A stretch of DNA of 64,000 nt from Paenibacillus_AR mesotrionivorans. Its GTDB lineage: Bacteria; Bacillota; Bacilli; Paenibacillales; NBRC-103111. A program made the translations under genes and the position numbers. The notes under the pieces are model-generated. The model saw only the letters and a program-made list of their open reading frames with translations. It was not told where the DNA came from and ran no database searches. The first letter of the stretch is position 1. Each line of letters begins with the position of its first letter. The stretch lies in the NCBI RefSeq assembly GCF_046098205.1, contig NZ_JBJURJ010000006.1, positions 324,602 through 388,601 of the forward strand. The letters run 5' to 3'. This document shows positions 1 through 7,994 of the stretch, piece after piece.

Positions 1-211
1 AACCAAGGTAGCGATTTTCCTTCTTGAAGTTCCAGTCCGCCGTAAACAGCACCTTGCTGGCAAAGGTGTATCTGGCGATCAGCGCACCGGATACGTACAG
101 CTCAAAGCTCTCCGGATGATGACTCAAGGCGTATTCCCCCTGAATATAATCCGTGTCCGGCTCCCGCTTCTCCAATGCGGTGAGCAGAATGCTCCTGATC
201 TCGTTCTTCAA
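1..211 (-). CDS. Hypothetical protein, C-terminus cut off by the window edge
   Basis: Open reading frame on the minus strand that runs off the left end; about 70 residues are visible. The best start is TTG at 211, since GGAGGG lies about 10 bases upstream; a GTG at 220 in the same frame is too close to that ribosome site. The visible protein starts MKNEIRSILLTALEKREPDT and continues with alternating hydrophobic and charged residues, with no signal peptide. I do not recognise the family. It follows the FAD oxidoreductase by 112 bases in the same direction without a visible terminator, so the two may share a transcript. Confidence 0.5.
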   Translation of the reverse strand, partial: MKNEIRSILLTALEKREPDTDYIQGEYALSHHPESFELYVSGALIARYTFASKVLFTADWNFKKENRYLG

Positions 212-323
212 AGGAATCACACCCTCCGGGATAATCCGGTCCAAGCCTGTCTTCAGACCCGCTTGACAACCGGTTATCAGAATTGTTCGACAACAGAGGG
301 GCAATCCCTTCATCATTTCATGT

Positions 324-1694
324 CTATTCCTTGACGGAAGCGGCTTGGGCAGCCAGCTCTTCCCCCAGCCAGGCGCCTTGGGCCACCAGCTTGTGCTGGA
401 GCTCACCCACGTTCACCTGACGGGAGCTGACACCTCCGGCCTGTACCGCCAGCGCGGCGGCGGTTCCTGATGCTTCGCCCATGGCGAAGCAGTTGGGCAT
501 CACCCGCAGCGAGCCCTGAACCACCCGGTCCGAGGAAGCGGCCCGGCCCGGCACCCATAGATTGTCCAGCCCCTTGGGCAGCAGGCAGCGGTAAGGCACA
601 CCATGGGATTCTCCGGGGTTCAGGCGGTGAATCTGGGTTTTCCCCTTGCTGTTGGCCATATGAACATCAATAAAGTATGAATTGCGGGCGATATCATCCG
701 GGAAGCTGCGCAGCTGCATAAAGTCCTCGGTGACCAGCACGTAATCCCCTTCAATCCGGCGGGTTTCCCGGATACCCAGCTGCTCACCGGTAGCCACCAC
801 ATGGACCTGCTCGAAGCCCGGCACATACTTGCGCAGGAAGTTCACCTGCACCTGCACCAGCTTGCGGCCCTCCATCGCCCCGCGGGTGAGATCTTCTGGT
901 TTGGTGCCGTCGATTCCGAACACATGCCCGAAGTTAACGCTGACCAGATCGTCAGCCAACCAGGCAAATCCGGATACCTTCTTCCGGCCCTCGGGAAGAT
1001 CGCCGTTGTCCATGGCTTTCTGAACAGCCTGAGGAATTTGGCCGCCGTCCCCGCTTTCCTCGAGATATTGCATAAAGCGCTTCTGGTCCGCACGGGCCAG
1101 CACATAGCACATGGTGCCCGGCTGGAGCTCGCCATCTTCCCCGCCCTTCTGGAAGGGTGCACCCGCACGTGCCGCAAGGTCGCCGTCTCCGGTGGCGTCG
1201 ATGAAATATCTGCTTTTTACCACAGAAAGTCCGGCTTTGTTGGCCAAAATGACTCCCTCCAGCCGGCTGCCATCCTCCGCCATCAGCACATCCGCCACGA
1301 AGGTGTGGAACAGCACCTGGACCCCTGCTTCCGTCACCGCAGCATCATAAACCAGCTTCAGCACCTCGGCGTCAATGGGCACCCAGTCCAGCTCTTCCCC
1401 GTAACGCTCCCGGAACACCGCCGGGCTGGCTGCCTTCATGCTCTCCAGAAGCTCCAGCCCGATCCCCCGGATAACCGGCTTTTCCTTATCTGTGTACGGG
1501 CAAAATGCCGGAACCAGCGCCAATGTCCCCATACCGCCGAGAAATCCGCGCTGCTCCAACAGCAGCACCCTTGCACCGTTCCGAGCCGCCGCCAATGCCG
1601 CCGCCACCCCGGCGGGGCCGCCTCCTACTACCAACACATCCGTTTCTGCCGCAACCGGCAGCACTTTTGCCGCCACCCGATATCCTTCGCTCAT
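324..1694 (-). CDS. FAD-dependent oxidoreductase (FAD_oxidored/PF12831-like)
   Basis: Cytoplasmic flavoprotein of 456 residues. An N-terminal Rossmann motif GGGPAGVAAALAAARNGA (about residues 23-40), followed by LLLEQRGFLGGMGT, is the ADP-binding fold with a flavin-contacting loop typical of this family. FIDATGDGDLAARAG near residue 165 is the second conserved flavin motif, and WVPGRAASSDRVVQGSLRVM near the C-terminus resembles the family's final conserved block. Substrate is unknown; many homologues sit in carbohydrate loci. The gene diverges from a LacI-type regulator, which may control it. The start at 1694 follows two GGAGG-like sites. Family assignment is firm, the reaction is not. Confidence 0.85.
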   Translation of the reverse strand: MSEGYRVAAKVLPVAAETDVLVVGGGPAGVAAALAAARNGARVLLLEQRGFLGGMGTLALVPAFCPYTDKEKPVIRGIGLELLESMKAASPAVFRERYGEELDWVPIDAEVLKLVYDAAVTEAGVQVLFHTFVADVLMAEDGSRLEGVILANKAGLSVVKSRYFIDATGDGDLAARAGAPFQKGGEDGELQPGTMCYVLARADQKRFMQYLEESGDGGQIPQAVQKAMDNGDLPEGRKKVSGFAWLADDLVSVNFGHVFGIDGTKPEDLTRGAMEGRKLVQVQVNFLRKYVPGFEQVHVVATGEQLGIRETRRIEGDYVLVTEDFMQLRSFPDDIARNSYFIDVHMANSKGKTQIHRLNPGESHGVPYRCLLPKGLDNLWVPGRAASSDRVVQGSLRVMPNCFAMGEASGTAAALAVQAGGVSSRQVNVGELQHKLVAQGAWLGEELAAQAASVKE

Positions 1695-1724
1695 CCTCCG
1701 AACCTCCTGTAGGAATGTTTTGAA

Positions 1725-1739
1725 GCGTATTGGGTACGC
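1725..1739. promoter_or_regulatory. Small inverted repeat in the divergent promoter region
   Basis: GCGTA and TACGC arms separated by 5 bases lie between the divergent oxidoreductase and LacI-type genes. A TATAAT hexamer at 1758-1763 could serve the rightward gene. LacI-family proteins often bind such dyads and control their divergent neighbour, but the arms are short and the site is only a candidate. Confidence 0.3.
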
Positions 1740-1817
1740 CTCTAATTACTTTCAGTGTATAATAAAGATAAGCTTCCGTTTAGTTATCATTTGGTTTACA
1801 TAAAGGAGAATTATGCC

Positions 1818-2870
1818 ATGTCCCGCAAAAAAATAACGATGGACGATCTGGCCCGCGAGCTGGGGGTGAGCCGCCTGACCGTGTCCAAAGCGCTGCGCGG
1901 CTTACCGGGTATGTCTCTGGAGACCCGCCGGGAGATTCTCCGTCTGGCCGAGGAGAAGGGCTATATGACCCGGGAGCAAAAGGAGAGCTCTCTGTTTGAG
2001 CATACCTCTCTGCAGGCGCTCCAGCCGAGGCGGTTCTATATGGTGCTCCAGGAGAGCGCCACCACCCCTTCCCAAATTCATCTGGAGCTGCTGAAGGGGC
2101 TGAACCAGCGTTTTCACGGCTCCCATTCCTCCGTGGCGCCGCTGTTCGCCCCTTCTGTTGCTTCCCATTCCGATGTGGCGTGGCAGGAATGGTCGGAGGG
2201 CTGCGGACTGGCGTATGCAGATGGAGTTTTCATCCCGCCCATGACTCCCCCGGAGCTGGAAAAACGTCTCTTGGACCTGCCCCTTCCGCGGATTCTGCTG
2301 AACTTCCCGCCTACGGGAGCGACGGTGGACAGTGTGGTCTGGGATGTGTATGAATCCGTCCGGCAAGCTGTCCAGCTTCTGGCGGACCATGGCCACCGCC
2401 GGATTCTGTATATCGGCGATACCCATTCCTCCCGGGGCTACAGGCTCCGGTGGTCGGCCTTCGCCGAGGCCATGGCTGAGGTGGGGCTGGAGGCCGACAG
2501 GGCCCGGCATCTGACCTTGTCCCTGGCAGAAGGAGCCGCTTGGCAAAAAGAGTTTCTGCGGTTAATGGCTGCAGAGAAACCGACCGCCTTGCTCAATGCT
2601 GTAGAGGGGCATCTGCCGTGGATCTATTATTTATGCAGCCAGTCCGGCCTCTCCATTCCGGCAGACTGCTCTCTGGTCAGTCTGGATGTGACGGCGGAGC
2701 CGCCTGCTCCGGGCCTCTGCTACTTCTACCTGCCCGTGCGGGAAACCGGGGCCCGCGCCGCCGACCGGATGATCTGGCGGATCGCCAATCCGGGGGAGCC
2801 GCTGGAGCATCTGCGCCTGCAGGGTCGGCTGGTTCCGGGGGACAGCCTGCGTGAGGCACCGACGGAATAA
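1818..2870 (+). CDS. LacI/GalR-family transcriptional regulator
   Basis: DNA-binding repressor or activator of about 350 residues, the usual family length. The N-terminus, MSRKKITMDDLARELGVSRL and on through TVSKALRG, is the LacI helix-turn-helix and hinge. The rest is a periplasmic-binding-protein-like effector domain with GHRRILYIGD and a late SLDVTAEPPAPGLCYFYLPV stretch. ATG 1818 was chosen because AAAGGAGA lies 8 bases upstream; an in-frame ATG at 1755 would add 21 residues not belonging to the family. It diverges from the FAD oxidoreductase, its most likely target. The effector, probably a sugar or sugar acid, cannot be read from the sequence. Confidence 0.9.
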   Translation: MSRKKITMDDLARELGVSRLTVSKALRGLPGMSLETRREILRLAEEKGYMTREQKESSLFEHTSLQALQPRRFYMVLQESATTPSQIHLELLKGLNQRFHGSHSSVAPLFAPSVASHSDVAWQEWSEGCGLAYADGVFIPPMTPPELEKRLLDLPLPRILLNFPPTGATVDSVVWDVYESVRQAVQLLADHGHRRILYIGDTHSSRGYRLRWSAFAEAMAEVGLEADRARHLTLSLAEGAAWQKEFLRLMAAEKPTALLNAVEGHLPWIYYLCSQSGLSIPADCSLVSLDVTAEPPAPGLCYFYLPVRETGARAADRMIWRIANPGEPLEHLRLQGRLVPGDSLREAPTE

Positions 2871-2915
2871 CTGCAACTGAAATGCTTCCTCCTTTTTATC
2901 TATGGAAAAATATTC

Positions 2916-2944
2916 TTGATTCCTACAATGTGGAAGGATACTAT
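2916..2944 (+). promoter_or_regulatory. Candidate sigma-A promoter of the SUKH gene
   Basis: TTGATT (2916-2921) and TACTAT (2939-2944) are separated by exactly 17 bases and lie about 45 bases before the downstream ATG. Confidence 0.6.
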
Positions 2945-2987
2945 AAAAATTGTATGAACACTTAGGAGTGATAGAGGAGGAACAAGC

Positions 2988-4049
2988 ATGGCCGAAATCA
3001 AATGGCGGATGACGGAAGGCCCTTTAGAGGTTTCCATCATTGAATCCGTGGAGGAACGTTTCGGAGTCATTTTTCCCGAAGACTACAAAGCATGTGTGAA
3101 GCTCCATAACGGCGGTTACCCCCATCCGGATTCCTTTGGCGGAGAAGACGGAGATTCTATGGTGTTCAACAACCTGATCAGCTTTACCAGCTCTTATTTA
3201 AACATGGGGATGTTTGTGAGCGAGTTCAAGGAAAACCGGGTTCTTCCTTTTGCAAAAGACCCCTTCGGCAATCATATTTGCTTTGATTACCGCTATACGG
3301 ATCAAAACCCAACCGTTGTATTTTGGGATCACGAGGAAGGGGAGGACTTTTTTGAACCTGTCTGCGAATCCTTCACCACTCTATTAGAGCAACTGGCGGC
3401 CAATGAGGATACTGGTGATTTTGATGGTGGTACTGAAGATAATTCGGATGAATCATTGGAGGCGTCAGATGCGGGAGAAGCCAGTGAGTTAGAAAGCCCA
3501 CTGGATCCTGCTGTCCCGAAGCACAACGCTGACTTCTGCAGCAAAGCCTCCAGTATGCCGTTAGAACCATGGTCAAAAGGGGCTGTCACGGATGATAGCT
3601 TTGAAGTGACGTTTGATCCCACTAGCGAGGAAGAAATCCAAGTTTTTGAAACCCGTCACGGTTTTACCCTTCCGGAGGAATATAAGGCCTTTTTGCTGGT
3701 CCACAACGGTGGTAAAAGGGGCCTGCGGCGATTTGAAACCAAGGACAAAAAAATCGAAACCTCCGTAATAATGTTTCTGCCGCTTTTAAATGGGAGCGAT
3801 TGGAAAAACCTGGAGGATTCTTACCGAAAATTCATCACCGGACGCATTGTCCCGGATCACTTTCTGCCGATCGGCACAGACCCTCGGAACAGTCTGATCT
3901 GTATCGTTGTTCATGGTCCGGAGCGGGGACAGATTTTCTTTTGTGACCTGGAGTATCTGGAGGAGGATCACAGGCTGCTTCCCTCGTGTATTATGCCTGT
4001 GTCCAATAGCTTTAATGAATTTTATAACAGCTTGTTCACAAGCGAGTGA
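2988..4049 (+). CDS. Tandem SUKH (SMI1/KNR4) domain protein
   Basis: A 353-residue cytoplasmic protein with two SUKH-type repeats. The first (about residues 12-135) contains IESVEERFGVIFPEDYKACV, LHNGGYPHP and, later, WDHEEGEDFFEPVCESFTTL. The second (about 205-350) contains EEEIQVFETRHGFTLPEEYK, FLLVHNGG and FLPIGTDPRNSLICIVVHG. An acidic Asp/Glu/Ser-rich linker (about 140-195) joins them. SUKH proteins commonly act as immunity proteins against polymorphic toxins, but no toxin gene is adjacent, so this may be an orphan immunity or another SUKH function. The ribosome site is GAGGAGGAAC. Domain call is strong, role is inferred. Confidence 0.85.
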   Translation: MAEIKWRMTEGPLEVSIIESVEERFGVIFPEDYKACVKLHNGGYPHPDSFGGEDGDSMVFNNLISFTSSYLNMGMFVSEFKENRVLPFAKDPFGNHICFDYRYTDQNPTVVFWDHEEGEDFFEPVCESFTTLLEQLAANEDTGDFDGGTEDNSDESLEASDAGEASELESPLDPAVPKHNADFCSKASSMPLEPWSKGAVTDDSFEVTFDPTSEEEIQVFETRHGFTLPEEYKAFLLVHNGGKRGLRRFETKDKKIETSVIMFLPLLNGSDWKNLEDSYRKFITGRIVPDHFLPIGTDPRNSLICIVVHGPERGQIFFCDLEYLEEDHRLLPSCIMPVSNSFNEFYNSLFTSE

Positions 4050-4072
4050 TCTGCTCACGCTAATTCTTTATA

Positions 4073-4110
4073 TAGAAAAAAAAGGACAGCCAACGGGTGT
4101 CCTTTTCTAT
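4073..4110. terminator. Bidirectional terminator
   Basis: Near-perfect dyad with ATAGAAAA and TTTTCTAT outer arms and AAAGGACA/TGTCCTTT inner arms around a 9-base loop. It has an A-run on the left and a T-run on the right, and lies between the convergent SUKH and SagB-type genes. Confidence 0.8.
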
Positions 4111-4152
4111 GCAGGCGCATCCGGACTAACCCGGGCGCCAAGCCTTCTCCAG

Positions 4153-4917
4153 CTACAGCTGAACTCCAACCGGCGCCGCATACACCACAAACTCTTCCTC
4201 GCCGTCCACCTGAAGCAGGCGGTCCGCCACCTCCTGCTCAAACGCAGCTATGGCGCAGGTTCCGCAGCCGATGGCATGAGCGGACAGGTACAGATTCTGC
4301 ATCACATGGCCCACATCCATCAGCATCACCCGGTGGGATGCGATGGAGTATCTCCATTCACTGCGGTACGCCACCGCTGTATAAAAGAAGGTGACTGCTC
4401 CTTTGGCCGCCCAGCCTTGCCCGCACAGACTCACCGACACCTCATCCTCCAGATTGTCCACCGCCCCAACAAACTCCAAGGCATGCTCCATGGGCAGATA
4501 ATGATAGATGCCCTTCTCCAAACCCTCCACCTGAAACACAGCCAGATAAGTTTCGAAGGGATGCCGGGCTCCTGCCGAAGGCACAGGACGCAGCGCCGCA
4601 TAACCGCTGCCGCGGATGCCTGTCACCCCTTGAGTGGACCACAACAGAAATGCCAGCTGCTCCAGGGTGATAGGCTCCTGCTTGTACACTCTGACGCTTT
4701 TGCGGGCATGGAGCAAAGCCAGGTAGTCCGCTTCTTTCACCACTCCGGCAAAGTCCTTGGTCAGCGGAATAACCGTTGCTCCTTTAGCGGGATGGGATAA
4801 GGGCGGTTGGGGCAGCTTTTTGCTTTGATCGGATTCATACTGGTCCTTCCCGAAGATGCTCTTCATAAACCTGCGGTTGTCCTGAATCTGGCGGCGCACT
4901 TCATCCTCTGACAGCAT
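4153..4917 (-). CDS. SagB/ThcOx-type nitroreductase-family dehydrogenase
   Basis: FMN-dependent oxidoreductase of about 254 residues. The fold is shown by LHARKSVRVYKQEPITLEQL, FLLWSTQGVTG, the RPVPSAGARHPFETYLAVF block typical of SagB-type proteins, and MLMDVGHVMQNLYLSAHAIG near the C-terminus. The family oxidises azolines to azoles in peptide natural-product clusters, but no YcaO cyclodehydratase or precursor peptide is nearby, so this is a stand-alone member with unknown substrate. ATG 4917 is preferred because GGAGGG lies just upstream; the ATG at 4932 overlaps that ribosome site. Confidence 0.85.
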   Translation of the reverse strand: MLSEDEVRRQIQDNRRFMKSIFGKDQYESDQSKKLPQPPLSHPAKGATVIPLTKDFAGVVKEADYLALLHARKSVRVYKQEPITLEQLAFLLWSTQGVTGIRGSGYAALRPVPSAGARHPFETYLAVFQVEGLEKGIYHYLPMEHALEFVGAVDNLEDEVSVSLCGQGWAAKGAVTFFYTAVAYRSEWRYSIASHRVMLMDVGHVMQNLYLSAHAIGCGTCAIAAFEQEVADRLLQVDGEEEFVVYAAPVGVQL

Positions 4918-5064
4918 GTTTCTTCCCTCCATATGGTTCTAATTCGTTGTGAAATATATCCAATTGTACCCCAATCCCGCATTGACGGATAGACCCGTTC
5001 CTTGCTACAATAATTATAATTAATCCAATGAATTTAGTATGATTTAAAATGGAGGCGAATCCTC

Positions 5065-5469
5065 ATGAAGGAAATCCCCATCGAATATGTCAAAGCCAAC
5101 CAATCTGGTATTGTTCTGTCGGTTATTGCTTTTCTCGTGTCGGGCCAGCCGTGGATCATTGCCGCCCTGTGGCTGATTCAAGTGATCGGGCTCTTCATCG
5201 GCGGGCGCTGGAATCTGTTCGCCGCTTTGGGCCGGCTATTCCTCACCCCTAAAGGCAAGGAAACCCAAGCCGCCGAGCTGCTGCGGTTCAATAACTCCCT
5301 GGCTGTGGCTTTCCTCAGCCTTTCCCTGGTGAGCCTGCTGCTGGGCTGGACCACGGCGGGTTATGTATTCGCTGCGATGCTGCTGGGTGCGGCAGGGGCT
5401 GCTCTGTTGGGCTATTGTGTGGGATGCACCCTCTACTTCTGGGTGAAGCAAATCAGAGCCGGGCGTTAG
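5065..5469 (+). CDS. DUF4395 family membrane protein
   Basis: Small membrane protein of 134 residues with four hydrophobic segments: about 15-30, 33-50, 76-92 and 96-118. It ends with LLGYCVGCTLYFWVKQIRAG; the CxxC-like Cys pair in a GYCVGC context is characteristic of DUF4395. Function is unknown; relatives are often found with thioredoxin or thiosulfate-related genes, which are absent here. GGAGG lies 11 bases before the ATG. A hairpin follows the stop. Confidence 0.8.
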   Translation: MKEIPIEYVKANQSGIVLSVIAFLVSGQPWIIAALWLIQVIGLFIGGRWNLFAALGRLFLTPKGKETQAAELLRFNNSLAVAFLSLSLVSLLLGWTTAGYVFAAMLLGAAGAALLGYCVGCTLYFWVKQIRAGR

Positions 5470-5487
5470 GCCGGATCTCCACTTCCG

Positions 5488-5527
5488 AAGAGTCTGCTGT
5501 AAAACCGTGCAGGCTCTTTTTGTTTTT
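5488..5527 (+). terminator. Intrinsic terminator
   Basis: AAGAGTCTGC pairs with GCAGGCTCTT (one mismatch) around an 11-base loop, followed by TTTTTGTTTTT. It ends the DUF4395 transcript. Confidence 0.8.
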
Positions 5528-5669
5528 GGGTAAGCATTCTCGGTTCAATCCTCTCTGAGGCTCGCTCTTTACTCCCCCTGCCCCGTCCCCGCATTCACTT
5601 ACCTTTTCGCCCCGGATGTGGCACAATAAGAGAACAGATTACAGCTGGAAATTTTATGCGAAATGAGGA

Positions 5670-6326
5670 ATGACGGTGCTGCCTCAGGAATGGGATTGGG
5701 TCAAAAGCAGGGACCCGGTTTGGGAGACACCTGCGCAGGAATGTTACTACTATGTATGGAGATGGAAGGAGCTGGGCCTCCGCCGATTTGTGGATTTGGG
5801 CTGTGGTTTGGGACGCCATGCGCTGCAGTTTGCCCAGGAGGGGTATGAGGTTACGGCCTTTGACCTGTCCCAATCCGGGCTGGATGCGCTGGCCGCAACC
5901 GCAGCCGACCGGGAGCTGACCATGGAGCTGGTGAGAGGGGATGTACAGGCGCTGCCTTTTGCCGACAATACCTTCGACTGCCTTCTCTCCTACCATTGTA
6001 TCTATCACACGGATCTGAAGGGGCTGGAGCAGGCCGTCCGGGAAATTGCCAGAGTCACCCGCCCAGGCGGTGAGGTGTTCCTGACTCTGAATTCCACACT
6101 AAGCCCCAACTATACCAAGGCCGGGCCGGAATACCGGCGGCTGGATGTCCGGACGCTTCAATATGTGAAGGACGGGGAGGTAGGGACGCCCCACTGCTAC
6201 GTGAACGCCCATGAGGCGGCCGAGCTGTTCTCCGGCTTCGAGATGCTGCAATTCCGGCATGTGGAGGACTATTCCTTCCTGGGCAAAAAAGGCTGCCACT
6301 TCCATATCCACGCCCGGGTTTTGTAG
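5670..6326 (+). CDS. Class I SAM-dependent methyltransferase
   Basis: Cytoplasmic methyltransferase of about 218 residues. Motif I is FVDLGCGLGRHALQFAQEG (SAM-binding glycine loop), the acidic residue ending strand 2 is in VTAFDLSQ, motif II/III is VRGDVQALPFADNTFDCLLS, and motif post III is EIARVTRPGGEVFLTLNS. The acceptor is unknown. The start is uncertain: GAGGA directly abuts ATG 5670, while an in-frame GTG at 5676 has better spacing. Another methyltransferase follows after 114 bases, unrelated at sequence level beyond the fold. Confidence 0.85.
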   Translation: MTVLPQEWDWVKSRDPVWETPAQECYYYVWRWKELGLRRFVDLGCGLGRHALQFAQEGYEVTAFDLSQSGLDALAATAADRELTMELVRGDVQALPFADNTFDCLLSYHCIYHTDLKGLEQAVREIARVTRPGGEVFLTLNSTLSPNYTKAGPEYRRLDVRTLQYVKDGEVGTPHCYVNAHEAAELFSGFEMLQFRHVEDYSFLGKKGCHFHIHARVL

Positions 6327-6440
6327 CGGGCGTTAGCCGATTGTTCAAGGCTGGTGCAGACAGCATCACCCCTATGATTATTAAAGAGCGGTGCAGACAG
6401 ACACCGGCCCTATACATGCAAAAGACGGGAGAGATTTCCC

Positions 6441-7193
6441 ATGGACAATACAGGTAAATTTACTGGCAAAGCCGAGGTGTACGCCAAGGCCAGGCCGGGT
6501 TATCCGCAAGCTATGCTGGACCGCATCGCACAAGCTGCGGGAATTGGGACAGGGGCGGAGGTGGCCGATATCGGGGCGGGCACGGGGATTTTCTCCAAGC
6601 CGCTGCTCAGCTGCGGCTGCCGGGTTTACGGCGTGGAGCCTAACGCCGATATGCGGGGGGTGGCGGAGCGGAGCCTTGCTGCGGAGGACCGTTTTTTCCC
6701 GGTGGCGGGTACGGCGGAGGACACCACCCTCCCGGGAGGGAGCGTGGACGCGGTGACGGTAGCCCAGGCCTTCCACTGGTTTGATGCGCAAGCCTTCGGC
6801 CGGGAATGCCGGCGGATTCTGCGGTCCGGGGGCCAGGTGGTGCTGGTATGGAACTCCCGGATCCATGACCGTGATTCAGTCCGGGAGAACGAAGCCATTA
6901 TGCGGGAGTTTTGTCCCGCATTTACCGGCTTCAGCGGCGGGATCGCGTACCTGGATGACAGGATCGGGAGCTTCTTCCACGGGGACTTTTCGGTGGAAAC
7001 CTTCCCTAATGATCTGGCCTTCGACAAAGCCGGCTTTATCGCGCGCAACCTGTCCGGCTCCTATTCCCTGCAAGCCGGTGATCCCCGGTATGCGGAGTAT
7101 GTGGCGGCGCTGGAGGAGCTGTTCGACCGGTACGCTCTGGACGGCATCTACATGCAGCCTAATGAAACAGTGGCTTATTGGGGCCGGCCGTAG
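6441..7193 (+). CDS. Class I SAM-dependent methyltransferase (methyltransf_11 type)
   Basis: A 250-residue methyltransferase. It starts with FTGKAEVYAKARPGYPQAML, a common opening in this subfamily. Motif I is VADIGAGTGIFSKPLLSCG, followed by VYGVEPNADM, FFPVAGTAEDTTLPGGSVDA and ILRSGGQVVLVWNSR. FHWFD after motif II is typical of the group. The small-molecule acceptor cannot be predicted. GGGAGAG lies upstream of the ATG. It is followed by G-rich low-complexity DNA and an 800-base intergenic region. Confidence 0.85.
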   Translation: MDNTGKFTGKAEVYAKARPGYPQAMLDRIAQAAGIGTGAEVADIGAGTGIFSKPLLSCGCRVYGVEPNADMRGVAERSLAAEDRFFPVAGTAEDTTLPGGSVDAVTVAQAFHWFDAQAFGRECRRILRSGGQVVLVWNSRIHDRDSVRENEAIMREFCPAFTGFSGGIAYLDDRIGSFFHGDFSVETFPNDLAFDKAGFIARNLSGSYSLQAGDPRYAEYVAALEELFDRYALDGIYMQPNETVAYWGRP

Positions 7194-7275
7194 GTCGCGG
7201 GGGCTGCTGCGGAGGGGCTGCTGTGGGGGGCTGCTGTGGGGGCTGCTACGGGGGGCTGCTGTGGGAGCTGGCCGA
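7194..7275. repeat. Degenerate GGGGCTGCTG tandem repeat
   Basis: At least five imperfect copies of a GGGGGCTGCTGTGG-like unit, starting right after the methyltransferase stop codon. No open frame with a ribosome site is associated. Confidence 0.75.
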
Positions 7276-7369
7276 GAGAGCGCAACTGTAGAGGCGAAAC
7301 CATAAGCGGCAGGCTTTGGTGATCGACCATTGGCAGCCTACCATTGGTAACCGACCATTGGTGACACGC

Positions 7370-7552
7370 TAACGGAACTCAGCGACTCTTACAGGCAAAA
7401 ATTGATGTTTTGCCAGCGCTAACGGAACTCAGACGCTCTTAGCCAGCTATAAAGCACCCAACACACAACAAATCCATCGCTAACGGTTGCTGAGTTCCGT
7501 TAAACTTTGGAAACACGCAAAATTATCTTCTAAGCGTCCGATAGTTCCGTTA
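7370..7552. repeat. Quadripartite intergenic repeat R1 (++-- with 50-bp period)
   Basis: Four 22-base copies of a TAACGGAACTCAGNNNCTTA-like core. Two are direct (7370-7391 and 7420-7441) and two inverted (7481-7502 and 7531-7552). The offset within each pair is exactly 50 bp. Copy 3 additionally begins TAACGG, making it internally palindromic. Same core and layout as R3 at 9741. Confidence 0.85.
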
Positions 7553-7599
7553 CGTTCCCTAACCATCAGCCACGGGAAATCCCCCCTGCATGAAACAAA

Positions 7600-7633
7600 T
7601 AAACCGCCATGGCTTAATGCCTGGCGGTTTTTG
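7600..7633 (+). terminator. Hairpin with T-run
   Basis: AAACCGCCA (7601-7609) pairs with TGGCGGTTT (7622-7630) around a 12-base loop, followed by TT. It lies 400 bases beyond the methyltransferase with no obvious gene between, so it may end a long 3' UTR or serve as a backup terminator. Confidence 0.6.
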
Positions 7634-7703
7634 GTAGTGCTGGTTTGTTTGTGCGGCGGATCTGGACTCCATTGGCCATGGAGTACCGGCTATCCGGTTA
7701 TGT

Positions 7704-7878
7704 GGACTCAGGAGCCGTTATTTGCACAAAATAGGCACCTTTGCCGATTTCGCGGACACACGGTACGTTAATGCCTCTGCAAACTAACCAAAACGGTTGT
7801 TTTCGGACATTTAACGGATCGTGTGTCCGTTCAAATTGAAAAACACCAATTTTGTCCTAAATAGCGCTTCCTGAGTCC
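7704..7878. repeat. Quadripartite intergenic repeat R2 (++-- with 50-bp period)
   Basis: Direct copies GGACTCAGGAGCCGTTATTT (7704-7723) and GGACACACGGTACGTTAATG (7754-7773); inverted copies at 7809-7828 and 7859-7878. Offsets are 50 and 50. Copy 1 matches the complement of copy 4 (GGACTCAGGA), and copy 2 matches that of copy 3 (GGACACACG), so the variants pair in a nested fashion. A 23-base stretch containing copy 2 recurs exactly in R7 near 39.25 kb. Confidence 0.85.
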
Positions 7879-7896
7879 GTTTGGGACAACCGCAGC

Positions 7897-7930
7897 AAAA
7901 AAACCGGCCAGGTTGCCCTGTGCCGGTTTT
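7897..7930 (-). terminator. Intrinsic terminator of the solute-binding protein gene
   Basis: On the minus strand AAAACCGGCACAGG pairs with CCTGGCCGGTTTT, followed by TTT. It lies about 65 bases after the stop of the lipoprotein gene. Confidence 0.8.
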
Positions 7931-7994
7931 CCGCCCCATGAGGGTTGTATGCTGTTGGGGTGCTGCTTGAACTGCACTTCTACTGATCTAGGCT

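Noticed and set aside
4153..4917. Azole-peptide (TOMM) biosynthetic cluster around the SagB-type gene
   Set aside because: No YcaO-type protein, precursor peptide or transporter adjoins it.
7487..7771. 94-codon frame in the intergenic region
   Set aside because: It runs through repeat copies and a terminator hairpin and has no ribosome site.
7370..7878. CRISPR array
   Set aside because: Repeats are ~50 bp apart, but only two per orientation, with inverted partners and degenerate cores; no cas genes nearby.
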